A stretch of 5,692 nt of DNA from Coriobacteriales bacterium (GTDB lineage Bacteria; Actinomycetota; Coriobacteriia; Coriobacteriales; UBA8131): assembly GCA_031263665.1 (NCBI GenBank), contig JAISFJ010000179.1, forward strand, positions 1-5,692, written 5' to 3'. Below are positions 1 to 5,692 of this stretch, piece after piece (position 1 is the first letter of the stretch; every line of letters begins with the position of its first letter). Made by a program: the position numbers and the translations under genes. The notes below the pieces were generated by a model that worked only from the letters and a program-made list of their open reading frames with translations, searched no databases and was not told the origin of the DNA.

Positions 1-731
1 ACGCGCTCAAACTCGCGCGAGAACAGAGCGACCGGCACATCGTTTTCGTCGGTGTTGGCTTTGAGACGACCACGCCCCTTATCGCCGCGACCGTCTCGCG
101 CGCCGCGGGGTTGGGGCTCAAAAATTTCTCGATTATCGCGGCTCACAAGGCGGTGCCGCCCGCGTTACGAACGCTCGTTGACGACCCCGAAGTCGCGCTC
201 GACGCCCTCCTTTTACCGGGGCACGTCAGCACCATCCTCGGGGTGAAGCCCTACGCCTTTCTCGCCGACGACTACCACATCCCCGGAGTAATCGCCGGCT
301 TTGAGCCGGTTGATGTGCTGCAGGGTATAGCCCAATTGCTCGAGCAGATTGCCGAAAGGCGAGCAGATATTGAGATTGCCTACCGACGCGCCGTCATGGT
401 CGAAGGCAACCAATCAGCTCAGGAGGCCATCGAGCGCGTTTTCACCGTATGCGATGCGGATTGGCGTGGCTTGGGAACAATCGCCAAAAGCGGCTATGCC
501 TTCCGCAAGGCTTTTGCCGGCTTCGACGCAGAGCAGCGCTTTGAACTTGAAGTTGAGTCGACCGTAGAGCCTCGTGGCTGCCGTTGTGGAGACGTGCTGC
601 GCGGCGTCATTTCTCCCGATAACTGTCCGCTTTTTGGCCGCGCGTGCACGCCTGCCAAACCCCTCGGCCCCTGCATGGTCTCAAGCGAAGGCAGTTGCGC
701 CGCTTATTATCGCTATCAGATAAGGGGTTGA
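1..731 (+). CDS. hypD: HypD, [NiFe]-hydrogenase maturation protein, C-terminal part (5' end outside window)
   Basis: HypD is the iron-sulfur scaffold protein that, with HypC, holds the iron while its CN and CO ligands are assembled for the [NiFe]-hydrogenase active site; it acts in the cytoplasm. The reading frame is open from base 3, giving about 242 visible residues. HypD is usually about 360-380 residues, so roughly the first third is missing. Family signatures seen are GFETTTP (visible residues about 19-25), PGHVSTILG, and the Cys-rich C-terminus with CRCGDVLRG, DNCPLFGRACTP and GPCMVSSEGSCAAYYRY. Cysteines at visible residues 193, 195, 208, 215, 224 and 232 match the region that supplies the family's [4Fe-4S] cluster ligands. 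The frame is intact to the TGA at 729-731. A TTG at position 111 is internal to the conserved protein and is not a start. hypE follows after 11 nt, so the two are almost certainly co-transcribed. Identification is very secure. Confidence 0.97.
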   Translation, partial: ALKLAREQSDRHIVFVGVGFETTTPLIAATVSRAAGLGLKNFSIIAAHKAVPPALRTLVDDPEVALDALLLPGHVSTILGVKPYAFLADDYHIPGVIAGFEPVDVLQGIAQLLEQIAERRADIEIAYRRAVMVEGNQSAQEAIERVFTVCDADWRGLGTIAKSGYAFRKAFAGFDAEQRFELEVESTVEPRGCRCGDVLRGVISPDNCPLFGRACTPAKPLGPCMVSSEGSCAAYYRYQIRG

Positions 732-742
732 ACGGGGTGACT

Positions 743-1807
743 ATGGACAAAGAGACGATACTGCTTGCGCATGGCAGCGGCGGAACGATGATGCGTGGTC
801 TCATCGAAGACGTATTCTTTGACGTCTACGGCTCAGATGTTTTGAAAAAGGGTGACGACGCGGCGGTACTCGCCTTGCCGACAGACGCCGCTTCGCTCGC
901 TTTTACCACCGACAGCTTTGTTGTGACGCCACACTTTTTCCCCGGTGGTGACATCGGGCGGCTCGCCGTCTGCGGAACCGTTAACGACCTGGCAACATCG
1001 GGCGCGCGTCCGCTCTGGCTTTCGGTCGCTTTCGTGCTCGAAGAGGGCTTTGCGCTTGCCGACCTACGCCGTATTTGCTCATCGATGGCACAGGCGGCAC
1101 GCGAGGCGGACGTGCACATCGTCACCGGAGACACCAAAGTGGTCAACCGAGGCCACGGCGACGGCATCTACATCAACACGAGCGGTGTGGGCGTGCTGAA
1201 ATCTGATGCGCGCGCGCACCGCGACGGACGAGACCTCAAAGAAGGGCTCTCGGGCACGCGTTGTGAGCCGGGGGATTGCATCTTGGTCTCAGGAACACTC
1301 GGCGACCATGGCATCGCCATCATCTCGAGCCGCGAGAACCTGAGCTTTTCGAGCACTATCGAAAGCGATGTCGCGCCGCTCAATCACCTCATCGCCGCAA
1401 CGCTTGACGCGGCGCCTCACACGCGGTGCTTTCGCGACCCAACACGCGGCGGGCTTGCCTCCACACTCAATGAACTCGCCGAGCAAAGCGACACGATAAT
1501 GACCGTCGATGAAGACGCCATACCGGTCCGCGACCAGGTGCGGGGTGCCTGTGAAATGCTCGGTTATGATGTGTTGCAGGTGGCAAACGAGGGAAAAATC
1601 GTCTGTGTGGTTGCCGCGGATGAAACAGACGCCGCACTGGCCGCCATGAGGGCCTCCCGCTACGGAAAAGACGCCGCGCTCATCGGCGAGGTCAGTGCCC
1701 CTGGCGCAAAAAGAAGCAAAGCGCCCCGCGTTTACGTTCGCACCGCCTTCGGCTCAAAGCGCATCCTCGACATGCTCGTCGGCGAACAACTCCCCCGAAT
1801 ATGCTGA
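743..1807 (+). CDS. hypE: HypE, carbamoyl dehydratase making the cyanide ligand for [NiFe]-hydrogenase
   Basis: HypE receives a carbamoyl group from HypF on its C-terminal Cys and dehydrates it with ATP to a thiocyanate. The CN is then passed to iron on HypC-HypD. The 354-residue product ends in PRIC, with the essential Cys as the very last residue (354). Other PurM/HypE-fold motifs are HGSGG (10-14), GDDAAV (37-42), VTGDTKVV (127-134), SGTLGDHG (183-190), DPTRGG (232-237) and NEGK (282-285). All are intact, so the protein should be active. The ATG at 743 is chosen because it gives the canonical HypE N-terminus; it is preceded by GGGGTG, close to the start. An in-frame GTG at 737 is an alternative that would add two residues and would have AAGGGG nine bases upstream. 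The linker at about 155-176 looks roughly ten residues longer than in E. coli HypE as I remember it. hypD lies 11 nt upstream; the next gene is convergent. Confidence 0.97.
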   Translation: MDKETILLAHGSGGTMMRGLIEDVFFDVYGSDVLKKGDDAAVLALPTDAASLAFTTDSFVVTPHFFPGGDIGRLAVCGTVNDLATSGARPLWLSVAFVLEEGFALADLRRICSSMAQAAREADVHIVTGDTKVVNRGHGDGIYINTSGVGVLKSDARAHRDGRDLKEGLSGTRCEPGDCILVSGTLGDHGIAIISSRENLSFSSTIESDVAPLNHLIAATLDAAPHTRCFRDPTRGGLASTLNELAEQSDTIMTVDEDAIPVRDQVRGACEMLGYDVLQVANEGKIVCVVAADETDAALAAMRASRYGKDAALIGEVSAPGAKRSKAPRVYVRTAFGSKRILDMLVGEQLPRIC

Positions 1808-1831
1808 GAAAACACCCCAGCACCTCTGACT
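1808..1831. other. 24-nt convergent intergenic gap, no clear terminator
   Basis: This gap separates the stop codons of hypE (+) and the HAD gene (-). Read on the - strand, CACCT just inside the HAD 3' end can pair with AGGTG in the gap (about 5-7 bp with a bulge). A short run of four T follows only after about eight more bases, so it is at best a weak terminator. Nothing terminator-like is visible for hypE on the + strand. Confidence 0.5.
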
Positions 1832-2530
1832 TCAAAGATAGGTGGTCACGTCTCGCAGGTCGCGGACGCGAAGGTAGCCCTCGCCATCCTCGTGCTTGTC
1901 ATCGCGGTCGATGAGCACGGGCTTTATCCCCACGGCTGCCGCCCCGCCAACGTCGGCCTGTACGTGGTCGCCAACGTGCATGGCCTCGCTGGCCGTAGCG
2001 CCCGCCTGCTCCAAAGCGAGCCTGAATATCTCGGGCTGCGGCTTATGCAAGCCGACCTGTGCCGATGAGATGACCACGTCAAAATAGGAGCCTATATTCT
2101 TGCCGTCTATGATGTCTTTAAGCGAGCTGTCCCAGTTTGATATGACCCCAAGACTCAGCCCTCGCGCTTTGAGCGTTGAGAGCAAGGGGAGCACGTCGTC
2201 AAAAAGCGCCCAGTGACCTGGGTCGAGGTACTTCTCATATCCCAAAAGCGCAATCTGGGCCCCATATTCTGGGACGCCGATAAGCCCACACAGGTATTCA
2301 TACATGGTGAGCCAGATGCCAACCGCACGGTCTTCGTCGGCCCAAAGAGAGTTGTCGGCCTCGTAAAGTTCCTCATAGCGCTGGTACATACGGGGCATAT
2401 TCTGCTCAACGAGGGCCTCATCAACGCTCACACCCAACCCCGCCGCCACCTCAACCAACACCCTACTCTCCGGCACCGCAGGCGTAAGCAACGTATTGCC
2501 CACATCAAAGAACACCGTTTTTACCTTCAC
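1832..2530 (-). CDS. HAD-superfamily hydrolase, subfamily I, with atypical motif I (DxGNT)
   Basis: This is a 232-residue cytoplasmic haloacid dehalogenase-fold protein, a normal length for the subfamily with a helical cap between motifs I and II. Motif I is FFDVGNTL with the nucleophile Asp at residue 9. Motif II is VISNWD with Ser131, motif III is LHKPQPE with Lys163, and motif IV is VGDHVQAD with Asp188 and Asp193. The helical, Trp/Tyr-rich cap spans about residues 17-110. The usual second Asp of DxDGT, which acts as acid/base in phosphatases, is Gly11 here. The substrate therefore cannot be named, and plain phosphatase activity is not assured. The GTG at 2530 is chosen because AAGGAG (2539-2544) sits eight bases upstream. 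Longer in-frame starts (to 2620) would add about 30 non-conserved residues across the probable promoter. The gene lies 199 nt downstream of uvrA in the same direction and probably has its own promoter. The fold is certain; the function is unknown. Confidence 0.9.
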   Translation of the reverse strand: MKVKTVFFDVGNTLLTPAVPESRVLVEVAAGLGVSVDEALVEQNMPRMYQRYEELYEADNSLWADEDRAVGIWLTMYEYLCGLIGVPEYGAQIALLGYEKYLDPGHWALFDDVLPLLSTLKARGLSLGVISNWDSSLKDIIDGKNIGSYFDVVISSAQVGLHKPQPEIFRLALEQAGATASEAMHVGDHVQADVGGAAAVGIKPVLIDRDDKHEDGEGYLRVRDLRDVTTYL

Positions 2531-2538
2531 GCGATATA

Positions 2539-2544
2539 CTCCTT
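2539..2544 (-). promoter_or_regulatory. Shine-Dalgarno AAGGAG that fixes the GTG start of the HAD gene
   Basis: On the - strand AAGGAG is followed by eight bases and then GTG (2528-2530). This near-ideal spacing supports the GTG over the ATGs further upstream, one of which overlaps this very site. Confidence 0.85.
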
Positions 2545-2546
2545 CC

Positions 2547-2566
2547 ATAAAAATTACCATTTTTAT
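2547..2566 (-). repeat. Perfect 8-4-8 A/T inverted repeat next to the HAD ribosome-binding site
   Basis: On the - strand ATAAAAAT, loop GGTA, ATTTTTAT forms a perfect 8-bp stem made only of A-T pairs. It ends two bases before the AAGGAG of the HAD gene. It could be a weak RNA hairpin beside the ribosome-binding site, or an operator-like DNA palindrome. It is not an intrinsic terminator, because the stem has no GC pairs. The palindrome is seen directly; any role is inference. Confidence 0.55.
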
Positions 2567-2729
2567 CGACTGCCAATTTCCCTCTCTCGAAGCCGCCCCC
2601 ACTATAACAGAGCGCATCACAGGTCACGTACCATACACTCGCTACAATGTCGCATTAGCCGCCTGTCTCCAACGCAGAGCTGGAGCAATCTGGCCGCAGG
2701 ATATGACCAGTTTATTTGATAACGACCCC
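2567..2729. other. Rest of the uvrA-HAD intergenic region; no gene seen
   Basis: Apart from the promoter candidate, I see no coding signal in this stretch. After the uvrA stop the - strand can form two small hairpins: CTGGTC/GGCCAG with a G-U pair, and CTCCA/TGGAG. Neither is followed by a T run, so there is no convincing uvrA terminator and read-through into the HAD gene is possible. Confidence 0.5.
2601..2627 (-). promoter_or_regulatory. Probable promoter of the HAD gene (extended -10)
   Basis: On the - strand TGTTATAGT (2609 down to 2601) is an extended -10 element: TG, one base, then TATAGT. A partial -35, GTGACC (2627-2622, 4 of 6 to TTGACA), lies 15 bases upstream. Transcription would start near 2594, giving a leader of about 64 nt before the GTG at 2530. 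This is a pattern match only. Confidence 0.45.
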
Positions 2730-5582
2730 TTAGTACGCGTGGCCGGCCTTTTTGAACATCTCGCAAAGGAAGCGGCCGGTGTGGCTTTTTTTGTTATGCG
2801 CGATTTGCTCGGGGGTGCCAGCGGCGACAACATAGCCGCCCCGGTCGCCGCCCTCAGGACCGAGGTCTAACACGCGGTCGGCGCTTTTGATGACGTCGAG
2901 GTTATGTTCAATCACCAAAACGGTATTGCCCTTTTCCACCAGCCGCCGCAGCACGTCGAGCAACTGACGTACGTCATCAAAGTGCAGGCCCGTTGTTGGT
3001 TCATCAAGAATGTAAAAGGTGCTGCCCGTCTGCACACGTTGCAGCTCACTCGAGAGTTTGACGCGCTGCGCCTCGCCGCCCGAGAGCGTGGTTGCCGGCT
3101 GACCGAGCTTGATGTATCCAAGCCCCACATCATACAGGGTCTGGAGCTTGCGCTTGAGCTTGGGAAGATTCTCAAAAAAATGCAGGGCTTCATCCACACT
3201 CATGGCGAGCACGTCCGCCACGTTTTTGCCCTTATAGCTGATTTGCAGAGTCTCGCGATTGTAGCGCGCACCCTTGCACACCTCGCAGGGTACGTAGATG
3301 TCGGGCAGGAAATGCATCTCGATTTTGATTTGTCCGTCGCCTTTGCACGCCTCGCAACGCCCGCCAGGAACATTAAAAGAGAAGCGCCCGGGAGCGTAAC
3401 CGCGCGCCTTGGACTCCGGCAACTGGGAGAAGAGCGCGCGCACATCATCCCACAGGCCCACATAGGTGGCAGGGTTGGAGCGCGGGGTGCGTCCGATGGG
3501 CGATTGGTCGATGTCGATGACCTTGTCGAGCAACTGCACACCGGTGAGTTTTCCGTGAGCGCCAACACGCTTATGGGAATGATGGATGCGATTGGTGAGC
3601 GCCGGAGCCAGCGTATCGGTGACGAGCGAGGACTTGCCGGAGCCGGAAACACCCGTTACCACGCTGAGGGTCCCCAGCTCAAAACTCACGTCTATATCCT
3701 TGAGGTTGTTCTCCTGCGCCCCCGTTATGCTGAGTTTTCCCTTGTTTGGCGAGCGTCGGGTCTCCGGAATCGGTATTTCGCGACGCCCGGAAAGGTAATC
3801 GGCGGTCAGCGACCCTTCCACATCGAGAATTGCCTCAGGCGCACCCTGGGCGACAATCACGCCACCATGCTCGCCGGCCCCAGGGCCGATGTCTATGACG
3901 TGGTCGGCACTGCGAATCGTTTCCTCGTCATGTTCGACGACGATGACGGTGTTTCCCAAATCGCGCAGTCGCTCAAGAGTCGCGGTGAGTCGCTCGTTGT
4001 CACGTTGATGCAGGCCGATGGACGGCTCGTCGAGAATGTAGAGCACGCCCATGAGTCCCGCGCCTATCTGGGTGGCGAGTCGAATGCGCTGCGCTTCTCC
4101 GCCCGAAAGCGTGGCGGTGGCGCGCTCAAGCGTCAGGTAGTCGAGCCCCACATCCACCAAAAACCGCAAACGCTCGCGTATCTCCTTGATAACACGACCG
4201 CCGATTTGCTCTTCTCGCGGCGCCAGCTCAAGCCCCTCAAAAAATCCGAGTCCATCACGCGCGGAAAAACGGGTAACCTCGTGGATGTTTTTTTGCCCCA
4301 CGGTGACCGCGAGTATTTCGGGTTTGAGGCGCGCACCGCCACAGGCCGAGCAGGGCGATATGGCAAAGTACTCTTCAAAACGCGTCTTTGCGACCTCACT
4401 CGTCGTCTCCTCATAGCGGTCAGACGTCGCCTTGACCAAGCCCTGAAAACCGATGGACCAGTGCGTATCGCGCCCGTCACGCGTCACGTAATCGACCCGT
4501 ATTCTCTCCGCTCCAAGCCCGTAGAGAAAGGCGTCGCGCACCTTTTTGGGGTAATCCTCAAAGGGGCTGTTGATGTCCACACCGAGATGGCGAGCGACCG
4601 AGGCAAGCACCTGTGGCCAGTAGTTGCTCGAAGTAGAAAACACCACCCAGGCGCCCTCCGCAAGCGAAAGCGAGGGGTCGGGGATAATGAGCGAGGGGTC
4701 GACCTCATGGGTAAATCCGAGACCGAGACAGGACGGGCAGGCTCCATACGGCGCGTTAAAGCTGAAGTCACGAGGTTCAAGGTCATCCAAAGAGTGACCA
4801 TGAACGGGGCAGGCCAAAGCGAGCGAGAAATTTTCCTCGTGCTCGGGCAGCTCCTGCGCCTCATCACCAAGCAACTGTACGATGACGTTGCCGTCAGCCA
4901 GGCGCGTGGCAGTCTCCACCGCCTCAGCAAGCCGCGTTGTCGCGTCGGCTTTAAGCACAATGCGGTCCACGATGACCTCGATGTCATGCTTGAACTTCTT
5001 ATCGAGGTCTATCTTGTCGGCAAGCTGACGGACTTCGCCATCAACTCGAACGCGGGCAAAACCCTCCTTATGCAGGTCAGAGAACAACTTGCCGTACTCA
5101 CCTTTGCGACCGCGCACGATGGGCGCGAGAATATGCGCACGTCGCCCCTTTCCTGCCACAAGTATCTTATCCACCACCTGGTCAGTGGTTTGACGCACGA
5201 TTTCACGGCCACATTCGGGACAGTGCGGTATCCCGATACGCGCGAACAAAAGGCGCAGATAATCGTATATCTCGGTGACGGTACCGACCGTGGACCGAGG
5301 GTTTTTTGAGGTGGTTTTCTGGTCGATGGACACCGCCGGCGACAAGCCGTCTATGTGGTCGATGTCGGGCTTATCCATCTGCCCAAGGAATTGGCGAGCA
5401 TAGGCCGAAAGCGATTCAACGTAACGACGCTGCCCCTCCGCGTAAATCGTATCGAAGGCAAGAGAGCTCTTGCCGCTGCCCGACAGACCCGTAATGACCA
5501 CGAGTCTGTCACGAGGTATGGTTACGTCAATGTTTTTGAGGTTGTGCTCGCGTGCGCCGCGAATAACAATCGAATCCTGCAC
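2730..5582 (-). CDS. uvrA: UvrA, excinuclease ABC subunit A (nucleotide excision repair)
   Basis: UvrA is the dimeric ABC-type ATPase that, with UvrB, finds bulky DNA lesions and loads UvrB for incision by UvrC. The 950-residue product is full length for the family (about 940-960) with no frameshift. ATPase module I has Walker A GLSGSGKS (32-39), signature LSGGE (492-496) and Walker B with DEP at 518-520. Module II has Walker A GVSGSGKS (644-651), signature LSGGE (833-837) and DEP at 860-862. Zinc-binding pairs are C121/C124 with C411/C414, C258/H261 with C282/C285, and C743/C746 with C766/C769. The middle site is CxxH where E. coli has CxxC. The UvrB-binding and insertion regions lie between about 125 and 400. 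The start is the GTG at 5582, five bases after AAGGGAG, and it gives the expected N-terminus leading to [12 protein letters not shown] saw no LexA box in the 110 nt upstream, and an intrinsic-terminator-like hairpin sits in the leader. Confidence 0.98.
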   Translation of the reverse strand: MQDSIVIRGAREHNLKNIDVTIPRDRLVVITGLSGSGKSSLAFDTIYAEGQRRYVESLSAYARQFLGQMDKPDIDHIDGLSPAVSIDQKTTSKNPRSTVGTVTEIYDYLRLLFARIGIPHCPECGREIVRQTTDQVVDKILVAGKGRRAHILAPIVRGRKGEYGKLFSDLHKEGFARVRVDGEVRQLADKIDLDKKFKHDIEVIVDRIVLKADATTRLAEAVETATRLADGNVIVQLLGDEAQELPEHEENFSLALACPVHGHSLDDLEPRDFSFNAPYGACPSCLGLGFTHEVDPSLIIPDPSLSLAEGAWVVFSTSSNYWPQVLASVARHLGVDINSPFEDYPKKVRDAFLYGLGAERIRVDYVTRDGRDTHWSIGFQGLVKATSDRYEETTSEVAKTRFEEYFAISPCSACGGARLKPEILAVTVGQKNIHEVTRFSARDGLGFFEGLELAPREEQIGGRVIKEIRERLRFLVDVGLDYLTLERATATLSGGEAQRIRLATQIGAGLMGVLYILDEPSIGLHQRDNERLTATLERLRDLGNTVIVVEHDEETIRSADHVIDIGPGAGEHGGVIVAQGAPEAILDVEGSLTADYLSGRREIPIPETRRSPNKGKLSITGAQENNLKDIDVSFELGTLSVVTGVSGSGKSSLVTDTLAPALTNRIHHSHKRVGAHGKLTGVQLLDKVIDIDQSPIGRTPRSNPATYVGLWDDVRALFSQLPESKARGYAPGRFSFNVPGGRCEACKGDGQIKIEMHFLPDIYVPCEVCKGARYNRETLQISYKGKNVADVLAMSVDEALHFFENLPKLKRKLQTLYDVGLGYIKLGQPATTLSGGEAQRVKLSSELQRVQTGSTFYILDEPTTGLHFDDVRQLLDVLRRLVEKGNTVLVIEHNLDVIKSADRVLDLGPEGGDRGGYVVAAGTPEQIAHNKKSHTGRFLCEMFKKAGHAY

Positions 5583-5587
5583 GTCAA

Positions 5588-5594
5588 CTCCCTT
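5588..5594 (-). promoter_or_regulatory. uvrA Shine-Dalgarno AAGGGAG
   Basis: On the - strand AAGGGAG is followed by five bases and the GTG start at 5582. The overlapping ACTAAGGG (5597-5590) is complementary, apart from one bulged T, to CCCTTTAGT at 5660-5652. The ribosome-binding site could therefore be sequestered by the upstream leader. Confidence 0.7.
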
Positions 5595-5602
5595 AGTGCG
5601 TC

Positions 5603-5633
5603 AAAAAAGCCAGCCCCTGAAGTATTCTGGCTT
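5603..5633 (-). terminator. Intrinsic terminator or attenuator hairpin in the uvrA leader
   Basis: On the - strand AAGCCAG, a 13-base loop, then CTGGCTT forms a perfect 7-bp stem that runs directly into a tract of six T. On the + strand there is no T tract, so it works in the uvrA direction only. It ends 20 nt before the uvrA GTG, leaving no room for a promoter between it and the gene. It either ends an upstream transcript, with a uvrA promoter reading through it, or attenuates uvrA itself. Confidence 0.65.
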
Positions 5634-5678
5634 CGCGCTACCCCCCTAGGAACTAAAGGGCTTTTCATATAAACCATC

Positions 5679-5684
5679 ATTGTA
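5679..5684 (-). promoter_or_regulatory. Possible -10 box for uvrA (TACAAT)
   Basis: TACAAT on the - strand matches TATAAT at 5 of 6 positions. Its -35 would lie beyond the window edge, so it cannot be confirmed. Transcription from it would start near 5672 and give a leader of about 90 nt that contains the whole hairpin at 5603-5633. Confidence 0.3.
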
Positions 5685-5692
5685 CCCTAAGA

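Noticed and set aside
2540..2577. TTGGCA (on the - strand) as a -35 box with TTTTAT as its -10
   Set aside because: The transcript would start inside or after the Shine-Dalgarno sequence of the HAD gene, making it untranslatable. The extended -10 at 2601-2609 fits better.
2531..2620. N-terminal extension of the HAD protein to an ATG at 2620
   Set aside because: The added 30 residues show no HAD homology, would cover the promoter candidate and the palindrome, and lack the good ribosome-binding site found before the GTG at 2530.
2213..2719. 168-codon + strand frame across the HAD gene and the intergenic region
   Set aside because: It is antisense to a confident HAD gene, has no ribosome-binding site that I can see, and encodes a low-complexity His/Arg/Leu-rich sequence without family motifs.
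2904..5309. 801-codon open frame on the + strand opposite uvrA
   Set aside because: It lies exactly codon-on-codon antisense to uvrA. In that register its stops would need TTA, CTA or TCA codons in uvrA, which are rare in GC-rich genes, so a long open frame is expected. The translation has no recognisable domain, and uvrA is clearly the real gene.
5583..5692. LexA/SOS box upstream of uvrA
   Set aside because: I looked for GAAC-N4-GTTC-type and CTG-N10-CAG-type sites and saw none. One could still lie beyond the window edge.
1..5692. Mobile element, CRISPR array, tRNA or rRNA, defence or toxin-antitoxin genes
   Set aside because: No direct-repeat arrays, transposase motifs, tRNA-like cloverleaf or unexplained gene-sized gap were seen. 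The window is almost fully occupied by four conserved genes.

Overview
The window carries two blocks of ordinary bacterial genes that converge near position 1820. On the + strand are the 3' part of hypD and a complete hypE, the last two genes of a typical [NiFe]-hydrogenase maturation cluster. On the - strand are a complete uvrA (UvrABC excinuclease subunit A) and, downstream of it, a small HAD-family hydrolase gene. The DNA is fairly GC-rich, with GC-leaning third positions, and two of the three visible starts are GTG. A [NiFe]-hydrogenase maturation system implies an organism that oxidises or evolves H2, most likely an anaerobe. The protein style and base composition would suit an anaerobic actinobacterium of the Coriobacteriia, but that placement is an impression and was not tested by comparison.

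Layout: 1-731 hypD, 5'-truncated by the window edge; 743-1807 hypE, separated from hypD by 11 nt; 1808-1831 a 24-nt convergent gap; 1832-2530 (-) HAD hydrolase; 2531-2729 a 199-nt gap holding a probable HAD promoter, an A/T-only hairpin and a strong Shine-Dalgarno sequence; 2730-5582 (-) uvrA; 5583-5692 the uvrA leader, with an intrinsic-terminator-like hairpin lying only 20 nt upstream of the uvrA start codon.

How the genes work together: HypE makes the cyanide ligand on its C-terminal Cys and hands it to iron held by the HypC-HypD complex, so hypD and hypE act in one pathway. UvrA is independent and scans DNA for damage with UvrB. The HAD protein has no demonstrable link to either.

I see no mobile element, CRISPR array, RNA gene or novel multi-gene system. 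The points most worth a second look are regulatory: the hairpin plus possible Shine-Dalgarno-sequestering helix in the uvrA leader, and the A/T hairpin abutting the HAD ribosome-binding site. A third is the HAD protein's missing second motif-I aspartate.
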